Assembly (NCBI GenBank): GCA_948146395.1
Contig: OX411549.1
Location: 27,158,655-27,222,654 of the forward strand
Origin: Fragum whitleyi
Lineage: Eukaryota; Mollusca; Bivalvia; Cardiida; Cardiidae
Direction of reading: 5' to 3'
Length of the DNA: 64,000 nt
A program made the translations under genes and the position numbers. The notes below the pieces were generated by a model. It saw nothing but the letters and a program-made list of their open reading frames with translations. It searched no databases and had not been told where the DNA came from. Below are positions 42,981-55,307 of the stretch, in pieces (positions within the stretch are counted from its first letter, which is position 1; the number at the start of each line of letters is the position of its first letter).

Positions 42981-44146
42981 TCTAAGTTTCTACTGTACTA
43001 TTACACCTTGGTTTCCATTAAAACCAGTTTTTATACTGAATTTTAATTCGTTTAGCAATTTCAAAAGCGGACTACTTACCAAAGTGTTATTGCAATTCGT
43101 CCGAAGGCTAAAAGGGAGATGCCGTTTAAACAAAGCGTTTACTCATTTCTTAACAGTCGAGATCAGCTCTCTCTTTGGCTCGAGTAATGGGACCGAGCAT
43201 TAATGTTTTTGAATTTTTCGAAATAATTCCTTTCATTAAAGCCGGATTTTTATAATCAAAGATCGAGCTTTCTAGGTTTTTAGTCCCTATTTTCATTCTA
43301 ATTTATTTACCAGCGGCCAGTTGCCTTTTTGGTCATATGTTGTAAACGCCACATGGTTTCAACTCGTTTTGCTTGAATAATGTAGCAAAATCAGTTATGA
43401 AGTCAACAAAAGAAAACTCAGTGAAATAATTCAACAAGAAATGTTTTAAAATTAAACGAAAGTAGGAGTACCCTCGATTTCAAAGTTAACATTGGTAGGT
43501 GGGGTATTTTTGACATTTCTTGTTAGGATAAGTATTGTGTAGAACGTTTTGGTATTTCTTATTAATTTTAGAAGTCCTCGGGCGTTGTATCACTGATATT
43601 AGTACAAAAGATTAATATGTGTTGCGTTTTTCAAGTATCGATAAATTCACTTTTTTTCTTTTAATTGTCAATTTTGTGACTTTTGAAATTGAGGGTACAT
43701 GCATTTAATTCTGTCTTTAGGACTTACTGACGCATAATTATACTAGACAATTGGATAGGATGATGACTGAATGGTCACTCTTTCGAAAGACTAAAGTTCA
43801 CTTTTCAAGATAAAAGTAGAATTTGTATGAAAAATGGAGAAAGGTAAGGTGTCCGCTTAGAACTTTTGAGTAGTGTAGATATCATTCCTTTCTGTGCATT
43901 TGTAGGACCATTTCTAAGAAGTAAATATGACTTTGACCCGATAGTTTAGGAGAAGATGTCGTATAAGGAAGTTCTCGGCCAGAGGAAAGATAACGATCGC
44001 AGGTCATGCAGTCTTTAAATAATAGATTTGGTAGTCATAAATGACAGAGGGTACAACATACTACACACAATTGAAGGAGAAATAACTTTTATTTAGTAAA
44101 AGATTCCAGGTTAATCCTTCTATAATTACAGTAATAAAACCTTTAC
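42981..44146. other. Intron sequence without recognised features
   Basis: This lies between the transmembrane and cytoplasmic exons of the receptor on the minus strand. No additional exon with compatible phase was seen. Confidence 0.5.
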
Positions 44147-44258
44147 CTGTAGTTCAAGAAGAGGAAAATAACGACCACCACAATTATAACACATATCAGA
44201 AATGATGTTACACCAATGAAGATCGGAAGGGAAACTCCAACAGGTGCCTGCTTATTTT
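44147..44258 (-). CDS. Draper/MEGF10-like receptor, transmembrane exon
   Basis: 112 bp. The acceptor TTTCAAG enters in phase 1 and the donor ACTACAG|GTAAAG leaves in phase 2. The translation reads ENKQAPVGVSLPIF, then a hydrophobic run (IGVTSFLICVIIVVVVIF, continuing LLL) long enough to span a membrane, then a basic NYR stop-transfer residue completed by the next exon. Phase continuity with the EGF exon upstream (45355-45501) and the tail exon downstream supports one transcript encoding a type I membrane protein. Confidence 0.75.
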
Positions 44259-45354
44259 CTTGAAATGTGAAAAAGAGAACATCATACAATTAACTGATCT
44301 AGATAGATCCAAATAAATCCAGGATATACAATCTTGAAATTTAGCTGAGATAGGTTTTAATATTCGATTCGTTATTTTCAACGAATGTAATCAAAAACAT
44401 TTCAGCTGATCTCACATTTATGAAGTTCTCTTTCCAGTCATCAAATTTGTAGATCGTAGACCAGTTATAAATATTTCCTGAACTAGGTCGCAAAGCTTAG
44501 ATACGGTTTTTTTTAACTGTATTCGACAGCAGTTCAACTGATATAAGTATATAAAAAAAATGACTAATCAGTAATTTGTGATATATCTCAGTAAATAAGA
44601 GTTGTTTAAACAACCTAAGTATATGTACGGTTTGTGACTTTTATCTCGTAATCCTTAAATACAAAAGCTTATGCAGGATCTTAATTTCTAGCATCGAACA
44701 CAAAATGGTAATACCAAAGTTTCAATTGTAATTAACATTTTATAAGGATGTGTTGTTCAACTATGCAGATACGAAGAATCCGATGAGAGACGAGTGATAT
44801 TACTTTCACTATCAGCCTAGAGGAAAATAAGTTTTATCATACTTGGAAATAAGCCACAACTGCAAAACCATGTTTGGACTGATTGAAATCATTCAGATGA
44901 CTTTGATAAAGTGAACCATCTTTATTAAATTCGATTTGGCTCTATCATTTACTTCCGAGGGAGTGTGTTTAAGAAAAAGCTTTTTGGCGATCATCACATC
45001 GACATTACTAATTAATTTTTCATGATCGAAAGGCTAGCTAAGGAAAACAATCGAGCTACCCCGGTGACAAGCTTCTTCAATACCAGTGAGTCACCGAAGC
45101 ACACTTGTGCAGCGGATTATTGACAAAATACTTCAGTTTGTGATACAAGCATGAACGTTTCACCAAATATTCTTCAGACCAAGACGATTAAAATTCGAAG
45201 TCTGGTCACATTGAATTCTTTCATTTTCAAGATGGCCGCCCGAAAATTATTTTAAATATACAAGCCTATTATAACATAAAACGTAATTGTTCATAACTAC
45301 GAGCATTACATTCGTGTTAAACCAACAACCTTTTTTATCATTTTGAAAACATAC

Positions 45355-45501
45355 CGAACGTTGTCAGTTGACACCCCAATCCTGCATAACCATCAACACA
45401 AACACCGTTTTCACAACTTCCTGTGAACGGATTACAGGCAATACCTTCTTGACAGTGGCATTTGAAAGTACAATTTTCACCAAAAGTGTTCAAATCACAA
45501 T
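45355..45501 (-). CDS. Draper/MEGF10-like receptor, membrane-proximal EGF exon
   Basis: 147 bp, phase 1 at both ends (acceptor AATTTCAAG, donor TTCG|GTATGT). It reads DCDLNTFGENCTFKCHCQEG, then ACNPFTGSCENGVCVDGYAG and a final LGCQLTTF. The eight cysteines have the C-x6-G-x2-C spacing of the EGF-like repeats found in MEGF10/Draper and scavenger receptor class F proteins. It adjoins the transmembrane exon. Confidence 0.75.
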
Positions 45502-47567
45502 CTTGAAATTAAAAAAAAACAAACCTTTTTGCTACAACCCATCTCTTTCTATCTCATAACTACACATATATCCGCGTGATAACATCCCATATGGTATTTT
45601 TTTATGATATCACATGAATATCTTTAGAACAATGACATAATCCGGTTATTTTTAGAAACTTATATTTCTGTTAGAAACATCGAAAAAACAAGGCAAATGG
45701 AGGTTATCAGATAAATGTAATAAGTGCTTAGAGTATTATATGAAAATATATCTAACGGGGTTATGGAAACTCGGCAATAATCAATTCCCCAAATCCTCGT
45801 TAGATACTTTTTTACACACAAAAAACTTAGTATTTATTATATATTTATACAAAAGGAAAAATGTTATCGTTAATTAAATGAACAGTGAGCAATGTTTTTT
45901 TTTTCATTTCAGGCTCATCCAAGCACGGAATGCTTAAGATAAGTTATTGTCACCATCTTCTATCGACAGTCATTGATTTTTTTAACAGCATCCTAAACTG
46001 TTTGTTTATTTTCAACAAAAGATGATAGAAATCTAGTAATGCGTTCAAAATGACAGAACTGTGCAATCTGTTTGTCAATTTCATCCCACTTTGCAAGCGT
46101 ACATGCATGCAAATCTGGATAAAATTGGCAAATAGTTTGCACAGTTTTTGTCATCCTGTACGCAGGGCTGCTTAGGTAGTTCGCTTTGTAAACTGTTCAG
46201 ATACTTTAACACTTCTAAATTTGCATTGCCAGGATAAGCAAAGTGTGTACAAAAAAGTAAGCACTTCAAAGAAAATTCAAAACTATTACATGTTTTCTTC
46301 TGAACCAGATGGCCAACAGCTTTGACGTAGATGAATTATTCGTTACAAAGTCATTTTTTAATGTCAGAGATATATAAACTACCAGCTCATGCGAAGACAT
46401 AATTTCATTGCTTCACATGTAATTCAACAACACTAACTTTTAAAAGATAGCTGACTTCATTTTTACCTGTATATTTTGGTCCTTTTTAATACCTTCTTAT
46501 CCTTTCCATTTTGTGCATATGAAACGAAATTTACGCTAATCGTTATACAAACCGATGTTTGTTTTCATTGAAAATGGCATAAAATCCTATTCAAACAAAC
46601 AAAACTGTTTTGATTTATTCGTTCGGGTTCGTTTGATAGTTTTGCTTATAAGTTGCAAAATAATGTGATATAAATCAGCATCAATAGCAATTTTACTCTG
46701 TTGGATATGTGTGTTGCATAGTTCACCAAATCTTTTGGACTGGAAAGTTACATAAGTACTGGGGTGCCTTTGTATTACCTATTTTTAGTAGAATATGATG
46801 CTTTCTTCAGTTATGCTTTAGAAAGCTATATCATAATTTAAGTGTGATAAAAGCGATCGTTTAAATTTCAACGTACATTTATAAGAAATACATTTTATTT
46901 TGATTCTCTTGCATAATTTGAAATAATTCGCCGACTTTTAGAATCATCCAGATTGCATAATTTCGATAAAAGAGGGCAAGTGCTAGCGGATTCGGAATTC
47001 AAATTATTCTTTCACCTACATTTTGTCGGATTATACGTGTCAAGATTATGTTTTTATCCTGAATTCAAAATTGGTTTAGGCTAGGCAAATTATATCTTAT
47101 TATATTTCTGATACTTTTCTTTTTACTGCATTTCTTAAAATATTGCTAAAGATGAGTGTAAAATCATTTATACAATAAAGAATACTTCATTTTCAAGGTA
47201 TAAAGTCCATTCTCTTCGAGCATTAAAGCAACTTTTGCTTGTTAATCTTGCTATGTGTAGAATCATCCTATAGTTTCACCAGGGACTGAGTATCGGAGAT
47301 GTAGACTACACTAAGGCATATCTTAATAAAGGAGGACTCACTTGAATTACAGCCACGCCCAAACCACTGATTTAATTTAAACAAAGTTTGTTGGTAATGT
47401 GAATTTGGTGATATATCTTCATATATCTAAGGAAACGTAATAAATAACAAATGTAAGCTGATATAACAGTTGAAACTGGAAAGTTCATGTACCTATTGCT
47501 AACAAAAGAACAATTAATTACTATTTGGCTACAAGGGTATTAGATTTTGGGTGAAAGGGTTTAGGCG
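45502..47567. other. Intron sequence; no further exon recognised
   Basis: A 62-residue minus-strand frame at 46081-46269 has several cysteines, but no EGF spacing and no phase-1 splice pair, so it is not included as an exon. The rest is AT-rich. Confidence 0.45.
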
Positions 47568-47973
47568 CCTGACTGATTTTATATTCCTTGAAATAAAATG
47601 TTATATCTGCCAAACCGTATTGCCAACTTCAAGTATAACAGAGGCCTATTACTAAATTACTCACAAAAGTCTATACCATGTTTACAGTGGCTCCCCCTGC
47701 GCCAAGCAGCACAACCATTTACACAGATCCCGGTCACGTGATCACAGCTTGTGTACTCTCGACATATTCGCCTGATTGATTTTATATTCCTTGAAATAAA
47801 ATGTTATATCTGCCAAACCGTATTGCCAACTTCAAGTATAACAGATGCCTATTTCTAAATTACTCAAAAAAGTCTATACCATGTTTACAGTGGCTCCCCC
47901 TGCGCCCAGCAGCACAACCATTTGCACAGATCCCGGTCACGTGATCACAACTTGTGTAGTGTCGACATATTCC
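47568..47973. repeat. 203-bp tandem duplication covering part of an EGF exon
   Basis: 47568-47770 and 47771-47973 are nearly identical (offset 203 throughout, a few substitutions). The duplicated unit holds 109 bp of intron plus the 3' two thirds of the EGF exon. Confidence 0.9.
47677..47770 (-). pseudogene. Truncated duplicate of an EGF exon
   Basis: It is a copy of the 47880-48017 exon from ICREYTSCDHVTG through CKH with the same CATG|GTATAG donor. It lacks the acceptor and the first third of the exon. It probably cannot be spliced in, and Gly has become Trp in CAAWRRG. Confidence 0.8.
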
Positions 47974-48017
47974 ACATTCTTCGGAGCAGTTCTGACCATA
48001 AGTCCCGGATTTACATT
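47880..48017 (-). CDS. Draper/MEGF10-like receptor, EGF exon
   Basis: 138 bp, phase 1 at both ends (acceptor TATAACAG, donor CATG|GTATAG). It reads ECKSGTYGQNCSEECGICRH, then a TSCDHVTGICANGCAAG segment and RRGSHCKH. The eight-cysteine laminin/MEGF-type EGF pattern is complete. The exon would encode one extracellular repeat. Confidence 0.8.
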
Positions 48018-48035
48018 CTGTTATACATACAATTT

Positions 48036-48414
48036 GTAACACTGAAAGTGACAAGGTGAATGATTTTGAATGAGTTTTGTTTGGAATTCAAGGGAGGATA
48101 ATACAATATCACTTATTTCGTCCAATGGGACGAATAAGTTTTACATTCCTTGTATAAAATATACGATTTTTTCTGTTTAAATGTCTTCATGAACGAAGGG
48201 GCTTTAAACCTCACACCAGCCAAAAAATGTGTAAAGGTTTTATCGACTTGAATCAATAGTTGATCGTTTTGAAGGATCTCAAAGAAATTTTGAACGATCA
48301 ATAGCGTTTTTGAATGGTTTGAGTGCGTGTTGGAATGAATAAATGGAGTGCTGAAAGAGCGATTTAGAATGATTTTGATCGCGGTGAATGTCAAATTCAC
48401 AATGCTACTTACTG
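48036..48414 (+). mobile_element. MITE family 1, diverged copy in a receptor intron
   Basis: It carries the family's 'gtgaatgattttgaatgagtttt', 'gaattcaagggaggataata', 'tttgagtgcgtgttggaatgaataaatgga' and a right end AATGTCAAATTCACAATG...CTTACTG. The left end is diverged (about 48036-48055). It sits a few bases upstream of the 48017 exon, close to its acceptor region. Confidence 0.7.
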
Positions 48415-48602
48415 AACTGATGACGGGAATATGATATCTTATATAATTGTGGGTAATCACTTACTTTTGTTGACCACTTTTTGATTCTATACAATAAATA
48501 TTCGTATTGAAAATGTAACAACTAGGCAATAAATATCGGCTGCTCTGTGTTATAAGCTATACGTTTGCTTTAATGCTTTTCGGTGGTTTATCGAGAAATA
48601 AC

Positions 48603-48629
48603 GGTAGATTATCACATGATAATCTCACC
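48603..48629. repeat. Short palindrome
   Basis: GGTAGATTATCA and TGATAATCTCACC are inverted with a two-base centre. Confidence 0.7.
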
Positions 48630-48823
48630 GCAAGAGCAGTGAAATTATCAAAAAATTATATCCTGCTTTTGTGCATTTCATCCTATCTGACGTCATCTAT
48701 ACGGGGCGAAATAAGTGACGTCACAATGAACGTTGCATAGCAAATACGTGCAAAATGACGCTCTTTACGAAAATATATCCAAGACATTTCAAAAATTTTC
48801 TCATTTTGCAATAAAGAAATAGA

Positions 48824-48962
48824 ATAATCGTTTGTTTTTCGAGTAAGATAGATTGATATTTCATTGAGTGAACAACAAAGGCTACAATTCACTCGAAAAT
48901 ATAGCTTTTGTTGTTCACTCAATGAAAAATAAATCGACCTTACACTGAAACAAACGATTATC
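48824..48962. repeat. Foldback element with roughly 58-bp arms
   Basis: ATAATCGTTTGTTT...TTTCATTGAGTGAACAACAAA (48824-48882) is inverted as TTTGTTGTTCACTCAATGAAA...AAACAAACGATTAT (about 48905-48962). The spacer is only about 20 bases. This is a MITE-like hairpin in the receptor's intron. Confidence 0.85.
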
Positions 48963-49369
48963 CTCTATGTTTTTTTAACAATTGTTCTAAACGATGTATT
49001 GTTAGATAGAAAATGATGTCCCTCAAAGGAGAGGAATAAATCGCCATGTACAAGGTGAAATCGGAAGATTCCCGGACTGGCTTATTTTGAACAAACACAT
49101 GTATGACGCCCGGTAGCAATACAAATTGACATGATGACAAACCAAACCCTTAAATTTCATTAATATGACCATTGGTTTAAAATATATCATTAATATGAAC
49201 ATTGGTTTAAAATACCAAGTGGCTCTTTAGATAATTTCGATTTGTGAATGGGCGCTTTAGGGATGCGAAGTACTTTCAAAATGATGCGTTTGAATTTTTA
49301 TACTTCTTGAACAAGCAATGATTTTAAATCACCTAATGGCGCTAAATCCTCGCGGTATTACAGGCATTA

Positions 49370-50345
49370 ACATGACGAACAATTTTTGAAAAGGCTTATT
49401 AAAGAACATTCTGGAAAAGTTTCAATGAAATCGGCTTAAGGGGTTCAGGAGATGTCATTCGAAGATTTCATGCACAAACTAAGCCCCGCCCTGCAACGCC
49501 CATATTTGTTTGCCAATCATAATTTCGCGGAAAAAAAATGAAAAAAGGGTCACCAAAGAAATATTCTGGTAAGGTTTCATTGAAAACGGCCACTTGGTTC
49601 AGGAGGGGATGTCGTTCAAAGATTTCGGGCTCAAAATAAGCCCAGCCCTGCCACGCCCATATTTATTGGCCAATCTACTGTTTGTGAATAATTTTTGAAA
49701 AGGGTCTCCTAACGAACATTACGGTAAAAATTCATTGAAATCGGTCCTGTAGTTCAAGAGAAGATGCATTTCAAAGATTCCGGGCTCAAAGTGAGTCCAA
49801 CCCTGCCACTTTCATTTTTATGGGCTAATCAAGGTTACGCGAACAGTTTTTGAAAAGGGTCGACGAATGAGTTTTTTGTTAAAGTTTCATATAATTTGAC
49901 CCAGTGGTTCAGGTGGAGATGTCGTTCAAAGATTTCGGCTAAAATTTTCCCAGCCCTGCCACGCCCATAAAAAATGGCCAATCACAATTTCAAGAACAAA
50001 AATTGGAAAGGATCTCTAAGGGGACTTTCTGGTACATTTTCATTTAAATCGGCCCTGTGGTTGAAGAGATGTCGTTTAACGATTTCGGGCTCAAAATAAG
50101 CCCCGCCCTGCCACAGCCATATTTATGGACCAATCAAAATTTCGCGGGAAAAAAATGAAAAAGGGTCACCCATGGAACATTCTTGGAAAGTTTCATTGAA
50201 ATCGGCCCAATGGTTCAAGAGGAGATGTCGTTAAAAGATTTTGGGGTTCAAAATAAGCCCCGCCCTACCACGCCCATATTTATGGACCAATCGAAATCTA
50301 GCGGACAAATTTTGCAAAAGGTTAACCATTGAACATATCAAGTGA
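49370..50345 (+). repeat. Degenerate tandem array, six units of about 155 bp
   Basis: 'ccctgccacgcccatattta' recurs near 49495, 49650, 49815, 49960, 50110 and 50270, each followed by 'ggccaatc-aaattt-gcg-aca-ttttgaaaagggtc'. Same family as 17941-18430. Confidence 0.85.
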
Positions 50346-50445
50346 AATTATTATAACAAAATGCCCATAGTGGCCCTTAATCGCTCACACCTGTAAACTT
50401 CCATAGATCTGACCTCTTAGCCTCATCTTCGTCTTTTAATCACAC

Positions 50446-51240
50446 TTGAACCTATTGCAATCGTGTTTGAAATTTCATGAGTACGATCACTTCAACAATT
50501 TTGATTTAGCCAAAAATATCGCCTCTAGTGTGACTACAAGGGTTTTCTTAGACTTGACCTTGTACCCTATTTTTGACCCCACTGGACTTGATTTTATACT
50601 CGAATGGGATTATTTAAGGACAACAAATCTGACTAATTTTCAGATAGATTGGTTTAAACCTATTTATTTTACATCGATTGGGAAATAAGTTCTTACATCT
50701 TAGATTAATCCCTCTCGATTCTGCTTCCTGGAAAATTCACCAGTAGTCGCGCCGATTGTGTGGGCCAATGAAAGAACCAAGATCGATAGCCGCTCCCGGG
50801 AATCGAACTCAGGACCTTTGGGCTAAAAGGCCGGCGCTCTTCCTCTAGACCACGGACACCACCATCAGATAGATTAAGCCTGAAGTATGAAATCTAGAGT
50901 GTCTATATGATTTTTAACAAATTTGACCTCGTGACATAGTTTTTGAACCCACATGACCCAATTTCAAATGTGAGATTTTATCAAGACAACCAATCTGACC
51001 AATTTTCAGGTTGATTGAATAAAAAATGTGGCCTCTAGAATATCTACAAGGTTAACTAAGATTTTACCTCGTGACCTAGTTTTGATCCCACTTGACCCAA
51101 TTTCGAAGACGCTGTTTTATCATACAAAAATTATGCCCTCTAGAGTGTCTTCAAGGTAAATATTGACGATGGACGATATGACGACGGACGACACTTGGTA
51201 GACGACGGACATAACGCTACCACAAGATCTCACCTTGAGC
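50446..51240 (+). repeat. Degenerate repeat ending in GACGACGGACGAC
   Basis: Three diverged units (about 50500, 50890, 51040) share 'gaccttgt-accctatttttgaccccac-tgac', 'aca-acaatctgac-aattttcag-t-gattg' and 'tggcctctagagtgt-ta-aaggt'. I recognise this pattern from bivalve genomes. It is interrupted by the SINE at 50650-50872 and closes with 'gacgacggacgacacttggta'. The 80-residue frame at 50446-50688 is repeat read-through. Confidence 0.75.
50650..50872 (-). mobile_element. SINE family B, copy 1
   Basis: The minus-strand head GGTGTCCGTGGTCTAGAGGA has a Lys-type loop (GCCTTTTAGCC) and a B box GAGTTCGATTCCCGGGAGCG. The body runs to 'aatcgatgtaaaataaatagg'. A second copy lies at 55652-55858. 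Confidence 0.85.
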
Positions 51241-51960
51241 TTCGTGCTTAGAGTGTAAACCAGAAAATTATCCATACGGCTTTTTCCCGTGATGTGGCAC
51301 AGCATCTTCCAATTTTCAAAAGGAATTCCGGTATCCTGACAAACATTATGGCATAGTTTCGTGAAGATTTGGTTATATTAGGGGACTTTAGACAAGGCCC
51401 CTTTTCCTGTGTTATGGCATGAAACCTACTTATTCTAACAGGGTACTTCATTGTGATCTGACAAACATGGTAACCAATTGTCATGGCGTTTAGGCAATTG
51501 TTGAGGTATCTAAGAGGTAAAGAAAATTGTCAATAAGGCCCATTTTCCCATTATATGCAATGGATCCTTCCATTTGTCAATAGGGTTCATCCTGGTGTCC
51601 AGGCAAAGATTGAGAAAAGCGTAAACACCCATTCAAACAAAAAAATGCTTATGACCAGTCAATCATTCTGACAAAGTTTCATGAAGTGAAGGCAATAAAA
51701 GTCGCCTCTAGAGTGTGAATACGAAAATTATCATTTTCCGTGATATCGCACGGATCTTTGCAATTTTCAATAGGGTTCATACTTGTGTCCTGACAAACAT
51801 TTTTACATAGATTCACGATGATTGTTCAATAATTGTGGCTTCTAGAGTGTTAACACTTTAAATGTTGACGTCTGAACGAGGCACTCGTGACGGTCGACAC
51901 ACGACTGTCAACAGACTTTCAATGATCACAAAAGCTCACCTTGAGAGCGTTGTGCTCCTT
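51241..51960 (-). repeat. Degenerate tandem array, inverse of the 23497-24600 family
   Basis: The elements 'tagagtgt-aac--gaaaattat', 'ttttcccgtgatatggca' and 'caaacattttg-catag-ttcatga' repeat every 140-150 bp. The array ends in CACCTTGAG...GTTGTGCTC. It is repeat only. Confidence 0.7.
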
Positions 51961-52877
51961 CGAGCTAAAAAGGATACATTCACCGAAAAATATGAAATTC
52001 TTTGCTATCATTTCGTAGATATACTCTGAACACCATTTTTGAAGGAAATAAATAAGACCAAACCATGAGGTAAGGGATAAATATTTTACCGCAACCATCA
52101 ACATTCGTATTGTTTCAATCAAATATACCAATGAAAAATGGTCAAATAAAAATCAAGACTCTGAGAGTAGGAAATGTACAAAATGTAAAGCTAGTTTGCT
52201 GTCTTTCGGCATTACACAGCATCATCGAGTCATTTTTTTTTATATGTGAAATAACCATCAAAAACAAATATAGATTTGTGAAAAGAAAGATTGATTCAAG
52301 ATATTTATACAAATCATTCACATTGATAATAATGCTTTTGACCTTGATCATTGCTGAAAAGGCATGTCAGAATTCTAACAAAACATTTAAATAATTACGG
52401 CTATAGCTCTTGGCGTTGGGGACTTATGGCTAATGTAAACGTTAAGATTTTACAAGTTTAACATTGAGAAATGACATTGATCCTGACCATTCACCTTGTC
52501 GTTGGTGCACGCAGAAAGGTCTTGTCTCAAGCAATGATCATATGAAATATAAAGAATATATATATAATCAAAATACTTTACATTGTATTTTAAATTACGT
52601 CCCTTTTTCTATGACTAGGCGATAATTTCAAAAACCGGGAACAATACGGCGGCAGTATTACATGGGGAGTTCACATGTTAAGCTTGATTTGAATTTGCTT
52701 AAGGCTTATGGATACATAGCTTTGGAAAATGCCGGGAATACTAGCGGAAAGACAAAACGGCGGCTTTATGCTCTACTTTTGCAAAAATGACATTTTTCGG
52801 TAGTTCTATTGTTCGATTCTCCTACTAAACAACAAAAACAATTATCAAAACTATATGTAGGCTAATTAATATCATAC
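51961..52877. other. Intron sequence without recognised features
   Basis: The overlapping frames at 51919-52394 are AT-rich and lack motifs or EGF-type cysteines. Confidence 0.45.
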
Positions 52878-53012
52878 CTGTAACACATAACCGGCCCTGA
52901 TATCCTGATGAACAAACTTCACATGTTCCATCTATTTTATCACAAGGTTGTCCATTGTAACAATGACCACACACACCTGGACAGTTACTGCCGTAGTTCC
53001 CATCGTCACACT
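52878..53012 (-). CDS. Draper/MEGF10-like receptor, EGF exon
   Basis: 135 bp, phase 1 at both ends (acceptor GTTTTTAG, donor TTACAG|GTATGA). It reads CDDGNYGSNCPGVCGHCYNG, then QPCDKIDGTCEVCSSGYQG and RLCVT, with the full EGF-like cysteine spacing. Its 3' junction joins in phase to the 48017 exon. This is the most upstream undamaged exon seen in the window. The signal-peptide exon was not found. Confidence 0.8.
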
Positions 53013-55307
53013 CTAAAAACAGTTTTATTCAAATAATCAAAACACTGAAAGTGTTGATTGTGAAAGTCCCTGTTCGAATGGTAAGCCGGTTGCAGAGATG
53101 GATGAAATCAAAGCGCTAAAAGTGCTGAAGGCCTAGGTTATGAAGAGGCAATGTGACATTTGAAGGAATGTACTCCAATTTTGAATCTTTTTAAGCATAG
53201 CTTTTTAAGGCGAGGGAAACAAAGGATTCCATTTATCTAAAGGATTAGTAAGCCACATTCCGAACTCACTGAAAAGAAAAATGTCGAACGGTATGCTCAG
53301 TATATGCTCGCCAAAAACAACAAATGCCCAAGGGATAGATTACTACTCCCGATACAAACAGTTGCGACTCAGGTTTTTATAATTTGAAGTTGAGTTGATT
53401 GGTATACTACTAGTCAGTCAATTTATGCATTCGAACATTCTGTCTAACAATAAAATTCATGCTGTTTTCCTTGGGGCACAAGCCCGTCGACTCTTTCTTT
53501 TACATTTGATTGAATCCCATAAAGATGATGTTTTAAACTTTGGGAACACAAGAAATTGATAACGTCAACTTCTACCTTTCCCACAATTTGGTCCAACCTA
53601 TACTCAAAACCTATTTTTTTTTAATTCTTAGCCTAGATATCAATCAAATTACGCTCATGATGATTTATTGTCTTAAACCTGTTCTTAGTTGGCCCAGTCT
53701 AAAATTTTGTCGTCTGTTTAAGGATGTGACAAGGCTTTGAAATTTTTCTAATCTAGATTAATCCATTACAAGACAACAGATGTTTAGACCGGTCATTAGT
53801 GATATGCAAGCACTGCGTTGAACTTCGTGTCGCACAAAAGTTGAAAACGTGTACTACACCTTTTTTCGCGCGTGTGAGCACAAAGAAGCTACGTAGTACA
53901 CACGTTATTCGGCTTTTGACTCGATTATCTTTTTTCTAGGCAATTTCAAGGATACAGGGTTGTTTTCTATGGCCTGCTAAACTAAGCCAAAAACTACTCA
54001 ATATATGCATTATGTGTATTATATGTCCAATCGATATTACCAAGGTATTCTAACCTTTTAAATTTTTCTTGCCATGTCAATTAAATGTCACCAATGTATA
54101 ATTTCTTTAAAATATTGATTGAATATTTCTCATATATAGAAACGAGCTGTGCTCATTAATAGAGTGATTTTTATTAGAACAATATACATTCCCTTGAGAT
54201 GATTTTTGTAAGATTTGGCTGATAACACTGCATGCTTTAATAACCTTCTTAGAAAAGGATATAACCAAATATATTATATGGAGTTTTTCCCCGCTCATAA
54301 AGGTGGATTTGAAAACATACTTATATTGTGCAGACTGATACAAGGTTAGCCAGGATTTTTTTTTTTTTTTTTTTCGTAAATATATAAAAGAAATCGAGTA
54401 TTTTTATTAGATAGTTGCGTTGCCAACATAAGTTTCCCAATGTGATTTTAATTTAAGATTTGTAATTTAAGCAGCCACTCAGAACTTTCGACGATCGACG
54501 CTCATTCAACCACGATAGGATTGCATGCTGTTCATAGACATGACATCACGTCTCACGATGGAATAATTTGCGAGTCATCTTCGGTTAAAATCGTAACGCA
54601 TTCGCTGTTCACTGATTTCACTGGGCAGTTTGTTTCTTATGCTACTAAGTATAAAGGTATAAACAGTATAAAAAAACTGTGACAGTTCAATAGGTCAAGA
54701 CCTAAAACACACGTTTCCGGCAAATACGATAGGCACATGCACAAGACTTAGAACAAAAACATAGTATGTGTCTATACAGTGTAAAGACACATACTTGTAT
54801 AGACATATACTTTGTTTTAACCTTCGAACATCGATAAGCATACGCGGATCATCCATACGCCCGATTGAAAAAATGCTACTTTTTTGTATTTTAAAAGGGG
54901 AGTTTTATCTTCGCATGATAGAGACTTCTAGTATCACGCCATTAACGAAATAAACAGTGATCTTGCGGCGAGAAGTCTTGAGAAGTACTAAAATTAACCT
55001 AAATGGGCACTACTTTATTTCAAAGTTGTCATAACCTTATAGATGTTCCTTACGTAGTTACACTGATGAACTTCATGTACCAAAAAACGTATTTTTATCC
55101 GATGACTTGTTCTTTGTAAGATGACATGATGTTGTGAGATATGTAGTAATTTCATTTTTTCTTTCCATTTTTTGCAAAAGTTTATACAAAGCAGAACGTA
55201 AGCAATAAAACTAACGAAAGGGATATGATGCCATAAAGAAACTACTTTCATGATGACCCATTACCGAAAGAACATACTCGTAGTTTGATTTTGTATGATT
55301 GGAGTTT
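53013..55307. other. No exon recognised; T tract at about 54357-54375
   Basis: The region was searched on the minus strand for Cys-rich phase-1 exons and none was found. A hydrophobic start at 55178-55251 was considered and rejected. Confidence 0.45.

Noticed and set aside
46081..46269. 62-residue Cys-containing minus-strand frame within the receptor introns
   Set aside because: The cysteine spacing does not fit EGF repeats, no phase-1 acceptor/donor pair bounds it, and no other family could be supported.
55178..55251. Hydrophobic N-terminus considered as the receptor's signal-peptide exon
   Set aside because: The only usable donor would leave a T in phase 1. With the next exons this creates TAG or TAA, and the donor itself is weak.
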